Part shown: piece after piece, positions 1-7,787 of the stretch
Layout: every line of letters begins with the position of its first letter
Position numbering within the stretch: position 1 is the first letter of the stretch
Assembly: GCA_003449195.1 (NCBI GenBank)
Contig: DMID01000122.1
Coordinates: forward strand, 1-19,253
Direction: 5' to 3'
DNA from: Lysobacteraceae bacterium
GTDB lineage: Bacteria; Pseudomonadota; Gammaproteobacteria; Xanthomonadales; Xanthomonadaceae
DNA length: 19,253 nt
Notes under the pieces: model-generated
The model's input: the letters and a program-made list of their open reading frames with translations, nothing else
Told to the model about the DNA's origin: nothing
Database searches by the model: none
Made by a program: the position numbers and the translations under genes

Positions 1-3000
1 GCTGCTGGCCATCGGCCTGTTCGTGATGGGCATGCTGTGCTACGCGCGGCTGGGCGTGGCTTCGCTGCCGAACCTGCCGATCCCGGTGATCTTCGTCAAC
101 GCCAACCAGACCGGCGCGGACGCCAGCACGATGGCCACCAGCGTCACCGCGCCGCTGGAGCGCCACCTCGGCCAGGTGCAGGGCATCGATTCGATGCGCT
201 CGGTCAGCTCGGAAGCGAGCAGCGTGGTGTTCCTGATGTTCGATACCGGCCGCAACATCGACGCGGCCGCGCAGGACGTGCAGTCGGCCATCAATGCCGC
301 CGTCGCCGACCTGCCGTCGGGCATGCGCACGCCCAGCTACCAGAAGGCCAATCCGAACGACGACCCGGTGCTGGCCATCGCGCTGACCTCGGACACGCAG
401 TCTTCGGCAGACCTGTACAACGTGGCCGATTCGCTGCTGGCCCAGCGCCTGCGGCAGATCGTCGGTGTGTCGTCGGTGGACATTGCCGGCGCCTCAACGC
501 CGGCCGTGCGCGTGGACCTCAACCTGCGCGCGCTCAATGCGCTGGGCCTGACCCCGGACGACCTGCGCAATGCGCTGACTGCGGCCAACGTGACGTCGCC
601 GAAGGGCTTCCTGTCCGACGGCCATACCACGATGGCCATCGTCACCAACGATTCGGTGCGCAAGGCCGACGATTTCGCCAAGCTGGCCATTTCCTCGCAG
701 AACGGGCGGCTGGTGCGGCTGGGCGACGTGGCCGACGTCTACGACGGCCAGCAGGATGCGTATCAGGCCGCGTGGTTCAACGGCCACAAGGCCGTGGTGA
801 TGTACGTCTACACGCGTGCCGGCGCCAACATGGTGGCCACGGTGGATGCAGTCAAGGCGGCCCTGCCCGAAATGGCCGGCTACCTGCAGCCCGGCACGAA
901 GATGACGCCTTACTTCGACCGCACGCCGACCATCCGTTCCTCGCTGCACGAGGTCGAGATCACCCTGATCATCAGCCTGGCGATGGTGGTGATGGTGATG
1001 GCGCTGTTCCTGCGCCGGCTGGCGCCGACCCTGATCGCGGCGGCGGCAGTGCCGCTGTCGCTGACCGGTGCGGCGGTGGTGATGTACATGGCCGGGTTCA
1101 CCCTCAACAACATGAGCCTGCTGGCGCTGGTGATCGCGATCGGCTTCGTCGTCGACGACGCCATCGTGGTGATCGAGAACGTGATGCGCCACCTCGACGA
1201 CGGCATGCCGCCGCTGCAGGCCGCGCTGGCCGGTTCGCGCGAGATCGGCTTCACCATCGTGTCGATCACGGTGTCGCTGGTGGCGGTGTTCATTCCGGTG
1301 CTGTTTGCCAGCGGCATGATGGGCGCGTTCTTCCGCGAGTTCTCGGTGACGCTGGTGGCCGCGATCGTGGTGTCGGCGATCGTTTCGCTGACCTTGACGC
1401 CGGCGCTGTGCAGCCGCTTCCTCAAGCATTCGCCGGAGGCCGAGCCGGCGCCGCCGGGGCGCCTGTCGCGGGCGCTGGACGCGGCCCAGAACAAGCTGCT
1501 GGGCATTTACGTCAAGGCGCTGGATTTCTCGCTGCGGCATGCGTTGTTGCTGGCGCTGACGCCGCTGATGCTGATCGTGGCTACGGTGTTCCTGATCGGC
1601 AAGGTCGGCAAGGGCGACTTCCCCGAGCAGGACACCGGCCTGCTGGTCGGGCGCGCCAGTTCCAGCAGCACGGTGTCTTTTGCCGAGATGTCGGCACGCC
1701 AGCACCGCATCACCGACATGATGATGAAGGACCCGGACGTCAAGGAAGTCAGCGTGCGTCTGGGCAGCAGCCGGCAAGGGGCCAGCGCCTCGTTCAACAT
1801 CCAGCTCAAGACCCGTGCCGAAGGCCGGCGCGACACCACCGCGCAGGTCACCGCGCGGCTGACGGCCAAGGCGTCGGAATACCCGGATCTGGAGCTGCGC
1901 CTGCGCTCGGTGCAGGATCTGGGCGGCCGCGGCATGGGCGGGCAGGGCGCCTTGTATCAAGTGTCGTTGCAGAGCAACGAGCTGGACCAGTTGCAGGAAT
2001 GGCTGCCCAAGCTGCAGGCGCAGCTGAAGAAGAACCCGAAATTCCGCGACGTCGGCACCGACGTGGACGATGCCGGCATGCGCCAGAACATCATCGTCGA
2101 CCGTGCCAAGGCCTCGCGCCTGGGCGTGTCGCTGGGCGACGTGGACGGCGCGCTGTCCGGCGCGTTCGGCCAGCGCCAGATTTCCACCATCTACGACCAG
2201 CTCAACCAGTACAAGGTGGTGGTCAACGCGTTGCCCAACCAGACCGCCACGCCGGCGGCGCTGGACCGCGTCGAGGTGCCGACCAGCGACGGCTCGCTGA
2301 TCCCGCTGAGCGCCATCGCCCATCAGGAGCCGGGGCTGTCGCCCAGCCAGATCCTGCACCAGGACCAGTACACGGTGATGAGCGTGAGCTACAACCTGGC
2401 CCCGGGCGTGAGCCAGGGCGAAGGCAAGGCGATCGTGGCCTCGATCGTGTCGGGCATGCGCATGCCCGAGGGCATCCGCATCAAGGACGACAGCAGCTTC
2501 GGCTTCTCGATGGACGGCGGCACGATGCTGAGCCTGATCCTGGCCGCCATCCTCACCGTCTACATCGTGCTGGGCATGCTGTACGAAGACCTCGTGCACC
2601 CGGTGACGATCCTGTCCACGCTGCCGGCCGCCGGCGTCGGCGCGCTGCTGGCGCTGTGGGTGACCAAGACCGACCTGTCGGTGATCTCGATGATCGCGCT
2701 GGTGCTGCTGATCGGCATCGTCAAGAAGAACGCGATCATGATGATCGACTTCGCGCTGGTGATGCAGCGCGAGCACGGCTGGGCACCGCGCGAAGCGGTG
2801 CGCGAGGCCTGCGTGGTGCGCTTCCGCCCGATCATGATGACCACGATGGTGGCCATCCTGGCCGCCTTGCCGATCGCGATCGGTTTCGGCGACGGCTCGG
2901 AATTGCGGCGTCCGCTCGGCATCGCGATGATCGGCGGTCTGCTGGTGTCGCAGTCGCTCACCCTGCTCAGCACGCCGGCGATCTACGTGATCTTCTCCTG

Positions 3001-3085
3001 CCTGCAAGGCCACTGGCATGCCCGGCGCGAGCGCAAGCGTCAGCAGAAGCAGGCGCGGCGCGCAGCCAAGGCGGCAGCGGCCTGA
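1..3085 (+). CDS. RND-family multidrug efflux permease, MdtB/MdtC-like (5' end outside window)
   Basis: Inner-membrane proton/drug antiporter of the HAE1 RND class, expected to work with a periplasmic adaptor and an outer-membrane channel. The reading frame is open from base 2, so the start lies upstream. By alignment from memory with E. coli MdtC about 15 residues, part of the first membrane helix, are missing. Visible are the porter-domain motif TAPLERHLGQVQGI, a run of membrane helices from about visible residue 318, the proton-relay Asp pair in GFVVDDAIVVIEN (Asp codons at 1154-1159), and the second relay site in GIVKKNAIMMIDFA (Lys codons at 2723-2728), matching AcrB Asp407/408 and Lys940. 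The protein ends in a basic tail rich in Arg, Lys and Ala. No adaptor gene is visible; it may lie upstream. The substrate cannot be told. Family certain, subgroup likely. Confidence 0.93.
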   Translation, partial: LLAIGLFVMGMLCYARLGVASLPNLPIPVIFVNANQTGADASTMATSVTAPLERHLGQVQGIDSMRSVSSEASSVVFLMFDTGRNIDAAAQDVQSAINAAVADLPSGMRTPSYQKANPNDDPVLAIALTSDTQSSADLYNVADSLLAQRLRQIVGVSSVDIAGASTPAVRVDLNLRALNALGLTPDDLRNALTAANVTSPKGFLSDGHTTMAIVTNDSVRKADDFAKLAISSQNGRLVRLGDVADVYDGQQDAYQAAWFNGHKAVVMYVYTRAGANMVATVDAVKAALPEMAGYLQPGTKMTPYFDRTPTIRSSLHEVEITLIISLAMVVMVMALFLRRLAPTLIAAAAVPLSLTGAAVVMYMAGFTLNNMSLLALVIAIGFVVDDAIVVIENVMRHLDDGMPPLQAALAGSREIGFTIVSITVSLVAVFIPVLFASGMMGAFFREFSVTLVAAIVVSAIVSLTLTPALCSRFLKHSPEAEPAPPGRLSRALDAAQNKLLGIYVKALDFSLRHALLLALTPLMLIVATVFLIGKVGKGDFPEQDTGLLVGRASSSSTVSFAEMSARQHRITDMMMKDPDVKEVSVRLGSSRQGASASFNIQLKTRAEGRRDTTAQVTARLTAKASEYPDLELRLRSVQDLGGRGMGGQGALYQVSLQSNELDQLQEWLPKLQAQLKKNPKFRDVGTDVDDAGMRQNIIVDRAKASRLGVSLGDVDGALSGAFGQRQISTIYDQLNQYKVVVNALPNQTATPAALDRVEVPTSDGSLIPLSAIAHQEPGLSPSQILHQDQYTVMSVSYNLAPGVSQGEGKAIVASIVSGMRMPEGIRIKDDSSFGFSMDGGTMLSLILAAILTVYIVLGMLYEDLVHPVTILSTLPAAGVGALLALWVTKTDLSVISMIALVLLIGIVKKNAIMMIDFALVMQREHGWAPREAVREACVVRFRPIMMTTMVAILAALPIAIGFGDGSELRRPLGIAMIGGLLVSQSLTLLSTPAIYVIFSCLQGHWHARRERKRQQKQARRAAKAAAA

Positions 3086-3110
3086 GTGGCTGCACGCGCA
3101 CGGATTTGCT

Positions 3111-3134
3111 CCGCCGCGCGTGTCGGTGCGGCGG
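3111..3134 (+). other. Short hairpin after the RND gene, possible weak terminator
   Basis: Perfect 7-bp inverted repeat CCGCCGC / GCGGCGG around a 10-base loop, 25 bases past the RND stop codon. There is no T-run after it, so termination is only possible, not shown. Confidence 0.3.
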
Positions 3135-3545
3135 CCCTGAAGCGCCAGATCGTCAACGCACCATCCGCAGGGCTCTGACAGTCAGGTGCAACAGGTGGAT
3201 ATCGCGGATTTCAAGTATCTGTGGCGAGACCTGCGTGCCGTCCGCATGACGTTGCGTCTGGTCTGGTTGGCTCAACGGCAGACTGGACTGGTCAATGCGG
3301 CCTGAATGGCGGACGCAGCATCTTGATCCGGCGGCATAAGGCCAATGTTCTGCCGGTCAGCACAGGTGCGTGCATCGCAAACACATGGTCAACCTTGCCG
3401 CGGTGGTGACGATGGAGCCGTTGTTTGTATACCGACGATGCGCGCGTGCACTTGCGTGACGGCAGCGTGGTGCCTTTGCAGGCAGGCCGTGGCGGAATTG
3501 CCTGTGCGTGGGTGGCGTGGGTGTCGTCACCGTGTGCAAAGCAGT

Positions 3546-3582
3546 ATCCGGGCAGGCCCGGATTGGGTCGGGCTGCTAGAAT
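3546..3582 (+). promoter_or_regulatory. Candidate prfB promoter with upstream dyad
   Basis: A TAGAAT hexamer at 3577-3582 is a good -10 match and lies 34 bases before the prfB ATG. No convincing -35 is seen at 16-18 bases. In its place is a perfect dyad ATCCGGG-CAGG-CCCGGAT at 3546-3563, which could be a regulator site or chance. Both the promoter and the role of the dyad are inference. Confidence 0.4.
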
Positions 3583-3616
3583 GCGCGTCTGTTTTCCGCA
3601 CGACGGCCCGACCGCC

Positions 3617-4742
3617 ATGATCGAACTCAATCCCGTCCGCCAGCGCATCACCGATCTGAACGATCGCGTGGTCTCGCTTCGGGGGTATCTTTGACTACGA
3701 CGCCAAGAAAGAGCGTCTTGAAGAAGTAAGCCGGGAGCTGGAAAGCCCCGACATCTGGGACAAGCCCGACTACGCCCAGCAGCTCGGCCGCGAACGTGCC
3801 CTGCTGGAGAAGTTCGTCGGCGGCATTGCCGGCGTGCTCGACGGGCTGGTCGAAGCCGGCGAGCTGCTCGAACTGGCCGAGAGCGAGGACGACGAGGACA
3901 CCGCGCTGGCCGTGGTGGCCGATCTCGACCGCTACCAGCGCGACGTGGAAAAGCTGGAATTCCAGCGCATGTTCTCCGGCAAGATGGATGCGTCCAGTGC
4001 CTTCGTCGACATCCAGGCCGGCGCCGGCGGCACCGAGGCTCAGGACTGGGCGGAAATGCTGCTGCGCATGTACCTGCGCTGGTGCGAATCGCGCGGCTGG
4101 AAGACCGAGCTGCTGGAAGCCTCCGGTGGCGACGTGGCCGGCATCAAGTCCGCCACCTTCCGTGTCGAGGGCGATTACGCCTACGGCTGGCTGAAGACCG
4201 AGATCGGCGTGCACCGGCTGGTGCGCAAGAGCCCGTTCGACTCGGACAACCGCCGCCATACCAGTTTCACCTCGGTGTTCGTCTCGCCCGAAGTCGACGA
4301 CGACATCGACATCGAGATCAATCCGGCCGATCTGAAGACCGACGTGTACCGCTCCTCCGGCGCCGGTGGCCAGCACGTCAACAAGACCGAGTCGGCGGTG
4401 CGCATCCATCACATCCCGTCCGGGGTGGTGGTGGCCTGCCAGACCGAGCGCAGCCAGCATGCCAACCGCGATCGCGCGATGAAGATGCTGAAAGCCAAGC
4501 TGTACGAGCTGGAAGTGCAGAAGCGCAACGCCGAGCGCGACGCGGTGGAAGCCACCAAGTCCGACATCGGCTGGGGCAGCCAGATCCGCAACTACGTGCT
4601 GGACCAGAGCCGGATCAAGGACCTGCGCACCGGCATCGAACGCAGCGATACCCAGAAGGTGCTGGACGGCGACCTGGACGAATTCGTCGAGGCCAGCCTG
4701 AAGGCCGGTCTGGAAGCCGGTGCCAAACGCGTCGACGCCTGA
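3617..4742 (+). CDS. prfB: Peptide chain release factor 2, with programmed +1 frameshift
   Basis: RF2 recognises UAA and UGA stop codons in the ribosomal A site and triggers peptide release. Translation starts at ATG 3617 (MIELNPVRQRITDLNDR), reads 25 codons to an in-frame TGA at 3692-3694, skips base 3692, and continues from GAC 3693 to the stop at 4740-4742. The coding join is therefore 3617-3691 plus 3693-4742, giving 374 aa, close to other RF2 proteins. The stop-recognition tripeptide Ser-Pro-Phe falls at residues 205-207 and the catalytic GGQ at 250-252, both at the E. coli numbers. The rest is a full-length class I release factor. Expression is autoregulated: low RF2 lets the ribosome pause on UGA and shift. 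A hairpin and lysS follow, the usual prfB-lysS pairing. Confidence 0.97.
3680..3695 (+). promoter_or_regulatory. prfB programmed +1 frameshift site
   Basis: The bases CGGGGGTATCTTTGAC hold the internal Shine-Dalgarno-like GGGGG (3681-3685), the slippery CTT codon (3689-3691), the weak stop TGA (3692-3694) and the following C. The E. coli element differs only in having A as first base. The downstream frame has no start that would restore the N-terminal domain, so the shift is needed for RF2. Confidence 0.97.
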
Positions 4743-4751
4743 TCCCCGCAC

Positions 4752-4778
4752 CGCCGCGTTGCCATGCGCAACGCGGCG
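4752..4778 (+). other. Strong hairpin between prfB and lysS
   Basis: Perfect 11-bp stem (CGCCGCGTTGC with its reverse complement) around the 5-base loop CATGC, starting 10 bases after the prfB stop and ending 45 bases before the lysS start. No T-run follows. It may be a weak terminator, an RNA-processing or stability element, or a brake on lysS read-through. An ATG at 4764, in frame with lysS, lies in the loop and is unlikely to be used. Confidence 0.6.
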
Positions 4779-4823
4779 AACGCAAAACCTCATCCCCGAT
4801 ACATACCGAAAGCCGCAACCGCC

Positions 4824-6344
4824 ATGACCGATTCCACGCCTGCACCGTCTCCCGCCATCGACGAACACAGCCTGATCGCCGAGCGCAGGAACAAACTGAA
4901 GGCGTTGCGCGAACACGGCACCGCCTATCCGAACGACTTCCGTCGCGCCGATTACGCCGGCGACCTGCAGGCCGAGTTCGCCGATGCCGAACAATGGACG
5001 CACGACGCGCTGGAAGCCTTGCCGCGCACGGTGAAACTGGCTGGCCGGCTGATGGCCAAGCGGGTGATGGGCAAGGCCAGCTTCGGCCAGATCCAGGACG
5101 AGTCCGGACGCATCCAGCTGTTCCTGCAGGCCAATGCGCTGGGCGATGCCTACGATGCATTCAAGGGCTGGGACGTGGGCGACATCATCGCGGTCGAAGG
5201 CGGGCTGACCCGCACCAGGACCGGCGAGCTGTCGGTCAAGGCGGCTTCGCTGCGCCTGCTGACCAAGTCGTTGCGGCCGCTGCCGGACAAGTGGCACGGG
5301 TTGGCCGACGTCGAGCAGCGTTATCGCCAGCGTTATGTCGACCTGATCGTCAATCCGGATTCGCGCGAGGTCTTCATCAAGCGATCGAAGATCATCCGCG
5401 CGATCCGCGAATGGCTGGATGCGCGCCGCTTCCTCGAAGTGGAGACGCCGATGATGCAGGTGATCCCCGGCGGCGCGACGGCCAAGCCCTTCGTCACCCA
5501 CCACAATGCGCTGGACATGGACCTTTACCTGCGCATCGCGCCGGAGCTGTACCTGAAGCGGCTGGTGGTGGGCGGTTTCGAGCGGGTCTACGAGATCAAC
5601 CGCAATTTCCGCAACGAAGGCGTGTCCACCCGCCACAACCCCGAGTTCACCATGCTCGAACTGTACGAGGCCTACGCCACGTACAACGAGGTCATGGACC
5701 TGACCGAAAACGTGATCCGCCATGCCGCGCAGAGCGTGCTCGGCACCACGACGCTGGAGTGGGACGGGGCGACGATCGAGGTCGGCACGCCGTTCCGGCG
5801 CTGGCGCATGGATGAGGCCGTATGCCACTACAACCCGGAAATCGCGCCGGCCGAGACCACCGACCGCGACGCGCTGTTGCGCCATTGCCAGCGGCTGGGC
5901 ATCAAGGTCAAGTCGGGCTACGGCTGGGGCAAGCTGCTGCTGGAAATCTTCGAGGCCACGGTGGAAGGCAAGCTGGTGCAGCCGACCTTCGTCACCAGGC
6001 ATCCGGTGGAAATCTCGCCGCTGGCGCGGGCCAGCGACGACGAGCCGGGCTATACCGACCGCTTCGAGCTGTTCATCAACGGTAAGGAAATCGCCAACGG
6101 TTTTTCCGAGCTCAACGATCCGGAAGACCAGGCCGCGCGTTTCCGTGCCCAGGTGGCGGCCAAGGACAGCGGCGATGACGAGGCCATGCACTACGACGCC
6201 GACTACATCCGTGCGCTCGAATACGGCATGTCGCCCACCGGCGGCCTCGGCATCGGCATCGACCGGCTGGTGATGCTGCTGACCGGCAGCGCTTCGATCC
6301 GCGACGTGCTGTTGTTCCCGTACATGCGCCCGCAGGCCGACTGA
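4824..6344 (+). CDS. lysS: Lysyl-tRNA synthetase, class II
   Basis: Charges tRNA-Lys with lysine in the cytoplasm using ATP. The 506-aa product has the normal LysS length (E. coli 505). An N-terminal OB-fold anticodon-binding domain occupies about residues 60-165. The class II core follows: motif 1 around RYVDLIVNP, motif 2 with R260-N-F-R-N-E265 in YEINRNFRNEG, and motif 3 GGLGIGIDRL at 474-482 with the ATP-binding Arg481. I chose ATG 4824 (MTDSTPAPSP) because it gives the family length; an in-frame ATG at 4764 would add 20 atypical residues and sits inside a hairpin. The ribosome site before 4824 is weak. It lies behind prfB in the same direction and may be read through from it. Confidence 0.97.
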   Translation: MTDSTPAPSPAIDEHSLIAERRNKLKALREHGTAYPNDFRRADYAGDLQAEFADAEQWTHDALEALPRTVKLAGRLMAKRVMGKASFGQIQDESGRIQLFLQANALGDAYDAFKGWDVGDIIAVEGGLTRTRTGELSVKAASLRLLTKSLRPLPDKWHGLADVEQRYRQRYVDLIVNPDSREVFIKRSKIIRAIREWLDARRFLEVETPMMQVIPGGATAKPFVTHHNALDMDLYLRIAPELYLKRLVVGGFERVYEINRNFRNEGVSTRHNPEFTMLELYEAYATYNEVMDLTENVIRHAAQSVLGTTTLEWDGATIEVGTPFRRWRMDEAVCHYNPEIAPAETTDRDALLRHCQRLGIKVKSGYGWGKLLLEIFEATVEGKLVQPTFVTRHPVEISPLARASDDEPGYTDRFELFINGKEIANGFSELNDPEDQAARFRAQVAAKDSGDDEAMHYDADYIRALEYGMSPTGGLGIGIDRLVMLLTGSASIRDVLLFPYMRPQAD

Positions 6345-6422
6345 GGGCGTCGTCGCCTCATCGCGTTGCGGGCGGGCACTTTGCCCGTTGCGGAATCGGT
6401 TCCAGACAGGCAGGATACTGCT

Positions 6423-6436
6423 TTCACATTCGTGAA
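6423..6436. promoter_or_regulatory. Palindrome upstream of the HD-GYP gene, candidate operator
   Basis: TTCAC-ATTC-GTGAA is a perfect 5-bp dyad with a 4-base centre, in the 180-base gap between lysS and the response-regulator gene, about 90 bases before its start. It resembles a dimeric regulator site, but I cannot assign a regulator, and it does not match the Clp/CRP half-site spacing. No clear promoter hexamers could be fixed nearby. Confidence 0.3.
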
Positions 6437-6524
6437 CATACGCGTGTGATGCGCCGGCTCAAGCTGCCGTGCGGATAGCCGCTATGTCTTTTCGGAAGTT
6501 CCATTGAACCGAGGAAGGTGAGGC

Positions 6525-7664
6525 ATGCACGACGCCGGCGGATACCCGGGCGCGTCCGTCGCGTTGACAGGCCTTGACCTTGCGGCGGACGAAGCCGCGG
6601 CCAGCCCCCGTCTTTCCGTCGTCGTGCTCGACCGGGAGGAGACGGTCCGCGCCTTGTTGCGCGGCATCGTGGCTTCCGTCGAGGCGGCGCCGGACGTGCA
6701 CGAATTCCCCGAAGGGCGCGAGGCGCTGGCATGGTGCGGCACGCACGAGGTCGATCTGCTGCTGGTCGAATACCGCATGCCCGGAATCGACGGGCTCGAA
6801 TTCGTCCGGCGCTTCCGCCGGATGCCGATGCATGGCGATACGCCGGTCATTTTCCTGACCGATTCCTCGGATGATGCGTTGCGCCAGGCGGCCCTCGAGG
6901 CCGGCGCCATCGACGTGCTGTCCAAACCGGTCCAGCCGCGTGAATTGCACGCGCGCTGCCGCAGCCTGCTGGACTTGCGCCTGCGCGTGGCGCGGGCAAG
7001 CCGCCACAGCAGGGTGCTCGAACGGCGCCTGGACGACAGCCTGAAAGAGCTGGATGCGCGCGAGCGCGAGACCTTGTCGCGGCTTGCCCGTGCCATCGAA
7101 TACCGCGACGCGGGTACCAGTGCCTATCTGGAGCGCATGGCCCACATCGCCGGTCTGGTGGCCGAACAGATGGGTTTGCCCGACGACGAGGTCAGGCTGA
7201 TCGAGATGGCGGCGCCGCTGCACGATCTGGGCAAGATCGCGATCCCGGACTCTGTGCTGCTGAAATCCGGTCCGCTGGATGCGGACGAGCTGGCGGTGAT
7301 GCGCAGGCACCCGCTGATTGGCCACGAATTGCTGTCGGGCAGCCGCAACCGTTACATCCAGCTGGGGGCTCTGATTGCGCTGCGCCACCACGAGCGCTAT
7401 GACGGCAGCGGCTATCCGGACGGTCTGGCGGGCGAGGCGATCCCGTTGCCGGCCCGCATCGTGGCCACGGCGGACGTGTTCGATGCCTTGCTGTCGCCAC
7501 GGCCCTACAAGCCTGCCTGGTCGTTTGATGCCTCCATGGCCTACATGCGGGTCCAGCGGGGGCGTCTGTTCGATCCGCGTTGCGTGGATGCATTGCAGCG
7601 CGGGCAGGAGCGCCTGCGCGTGCTGTGCGAGCGTTTCTCCAAGGCGCACCCGAGACCCTGCTGA
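6525..7664 (+). CDS. rpfG: RpfG-type response regulator: receiver domain plus HD-GYP cyclic-di-GMP phosphodiesterase domain, with altered key residues
   Basis: In Xanthomonas RpfG is phosphorylated by the DSF sensor RpfC and degrades cyclic di-GMP through its HD-GYP domain. This 379-aa protein has nearly the same length and layout: receiver about 28-145, helical linker 150-185, HD-GYP 186-370. RpfG family membership rests on VEYRMPGIDG, RERETLSRLARAIEYRD, RPYKPAW and FDPRCVDA, and on its place after prfB-lysS. Kept: Asp36, Thr112 and Lys134 of the receiver; His233-Asp234, His262, His288-His289, the GYP at 296-298 and Asp317 of HD-GYP. Changed: the phospho-acceptor Asp is Glu82, the second Asp of the acidic pair is Arg37, and the Glu and His of the usual EETGNH stretch are Gly197 and Tyr201. 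So phosphorelay input is doubtful and catalysis may be altered. ATG 6525 has a good ribosome site, AGGAAGG, 7 bases upstream. No rpfC follows. Confidence 0.85.
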   Translation: MHDAGGYPGASVALTGLDLAADEAAASPRLSVVVLDREETVRALLRGIVASVEAAPDVHEFPEGREALAWCGTHEVDLLLVEYRMPGIDGLEFVRRFRRMPMHGDTPVIFLTDSSDDALRQAALEAGAIDVLSKPVQPRELHARCRSLLDLRLRVARASRHSRVLERRLDDSLKELDARERETLSRLARAIEYRDAGTSAYLERMAHIAGLVAEQMGLPDDEVRLIEMAAPLHDLGKIAIPDSVLLKSGPLDADELAVMRRHPLIGHELLSGSRNRYIQLGALIALRHHERYDGSGYPDGLAGEAIPLPARIVATADVFDALLSPRPYKPAWSFDASMAYMRVQRGRLFDPRCVDALQRGQERLRVLCERFSKAHPRPC

Positions 7665-7728
7665 AGCACCTCCGCCAAGCGGGCGGGAAACAGGGCATAG
7701 GCAGATTGCCTGCACGGGAAGTTGCAAG

Positions 7729-7756
7729 AAAAAACCCCGCGCAAGCGGGGTTTTTT
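7729..7756. terminator. Bidirectional intrinsic terminator between rpfG and rpfB
   Basis: Perfect stem CCCCGC-GCAA-GCGGGG (7735-7750) flanked by six A on the left and six T on the right. The T-run serves the + strand HD-GYP gene and the A-run reads as a T-run for the - strand ligase, so it can end both convergent transcripts. Confidence 0.93.
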
Positions 7757-7787
7757 GCGGAGCCTTGCCGGCGGACGGCCGGAGGCA

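Larger units (their letters stand above)
3086..3616. other. 531-base gap between the RND gene and prfB without a convincing gene
   Basis: I find no supported gene on either strand. The short open frames here have no plausible ribosome site and no recognisable product. The stretch 3241-3480 is about 60 % GC by hand count, lower than the flanking genes (one prfB line, 4021-4080, is about 72 %). It holds a weak dyad at 3111-3134 just after the RND stop, and at its right end a dyad plus a -10-like box that probably belong to prfB. It may be decayed sequence; nothing identifies what it was. Confidence 0.6.

Noticed and set aside
494..3019. Long open frame antisense to the RND gene
   Set aside because: Rich in His, Arg, Asp and Gln with no fold or motif; a typical mirror frame of a GC-rich gene.
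3195..3305. 36-codon frame from GTG 3195 in the gap before prfB
   Set aside because: No recognisable product, no strong ribosome site, and short enough to be chance.
3617..3694. prfB as a pseudogene broken by an early stop
   Set aside because: The TGA lies in the known RF2 frameshift signal, and the residue numbers of SPF and GGQ match E. coli after the shift.
4764..4823. Upstream lysS start
   Set aside because: Adds 20 residues not typical of LysS and lies in a hairpin loop.
3648..6191. Long open frame antisense to prfB and lysS
   Set aside because: It runs antisense through two certain genes and has no recognisable domain.
6373..6387. Terminator after lysS (CGGGCA / TGCCCG)
   Set aside because: Only a 6-bp stem with a 3-base loop and no T-run.
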